From NCBI GenBank assembly GCA_016584305.1, contig JACEEZ010010002.1, positions 242,501-306,500 of the forward strand: a stretch of 64,000 nt of DNA, in the 5' to 3' direction. The notes beneath the pieces were generated by a model that searched no databases, was not told where the DNA came from, and was given only the letters and a program-made list of their open reading frames with translations. Shown in pieces: positions 63,650 through 64,000 of the stretch. Origin of the DNA: Chionoecetes opilio (taxonomy: Eukaryota > Arthropoda > Malacostraca > Decapoda > Majidae). How positions within the stretch are numbered: the first letter of the stretch is position 1; every line of letters starts with the position of its first letter. Made by a program: the position numbers and the translations under genes.

Positions 63650-64000
63650 CTGGGGGAGAAAATCACGTCATTTAACACAACACAGAAACTTGAATCTAGT
63701 GAAGCAAACGGGACACACAAATCCTCCTCCACTTTAACCACCACTCATGCACCAAAACACTGGCCTATCTAGTTTGTATATTTTGTTAGTTATTATTGAT
63801 TTTACTGGCATATTTCATTGGCCAATTTAGACATGAGATCAAGTGGTCTAAGCTATTTCAAACACTCTCTCCTTTGCCTATAATTTGATGACGATATAAA
63901 TAATTAGTAACAATATATGAAAGGAGACATGTGACAGAAAACTAAAGAGCTGTTTGCAAGGAACAACTTTAAGTCTTGAAATATGTATTAGTGAGGCCAT
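63650..64000. other. Intronic DNA, nothing recognised
   Basis: AT-rich sequence upstream of the most 5' visible exon of the ZNF280/POGZ-like gene. Confidence 0.5.

Overview
The window is eukaryotic nuclear DNA, most likely from a decapod crustacean (crab, crayfish or shrimp group; inferred). The evidence is GT-AG introns in conserved animal genes, tRNA-derived SINEs, CR1/Rex-like LINE 3' ends tailed with TTCTTATG units, TA- and TTAA-flanked MITEs, many tandem arrays, and short TTAGG-type runs typical of arthropods. I traced four protein genes exon by exon. Reading phase is conserved at every junction inside the window; the one ambiguous junction is the first CTCF junction.

Layout. (1) PATL1/Pat1, an mRNA decapping factor, on the minus strand: start codon at 13272, coding exons down to 3066, C-terminal exons off the left edge. 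(2) CTCF, the 11-zinc-finger insulator protein, on the minus strand: 15 coding exons from 39128 to the stop at 17327, 697 residues, with one intron filled by about 9.5 kb of 32-33 bp satellite (17690-27340). (3) COMMD5 on the plus strand: 5 coding exons, 47628-49995, 215 residues, head-to-head with CTCF. (4) The C-terminal 467 residues of a ZNF280/POGZ-like multi-zinc-finger protein on the minus strand: 9 exons, 63649 to the stop at 56211, N-terminus off the right edge. These are housekeeping or chromatin genes, not a functional cluster: RNA decay, chromatin architecture, COMMD/endosomal regulation, and a probable chromatin zinc-finger protein.

Most of the rest is repeats. The main families are: a 213 bp TTAA-flanked piggyBac-like MITE (about 18 copies); a CR1/Rex-like LINE 3' end (about 20 copies); a pogo/mariner-type MITE with CAGTAAAACCTCTC ends; a 207 bp TA-flanked MITE with GTCT...TTAACGAGG ends; several single TIR elements, including a 664 bp hAT element with a perfect 8 bp target duplication; and about 20 micro-, mini- and satellite arrays.

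The most interesting pattern is where these repeats sit relative to splice sites. LINE 3' ends lie in sense orientation within 4-80 bp upstream of at least nine acceptors, where the tail can act as the pyrimidine tract. Tandem arrays repeatedly start at exon boundaries and in three genes have copied the splice site itself: a donor x about 13 in PATL1, a donor x5 with exact 55 bp period in CTCF, and an acceptor x about 11 in the ZNF280-like gene. The CTCF satellite appears as two same-order blocks sharing an end segment and has error-like degeneracy, so part of it may be an assembly artefact.
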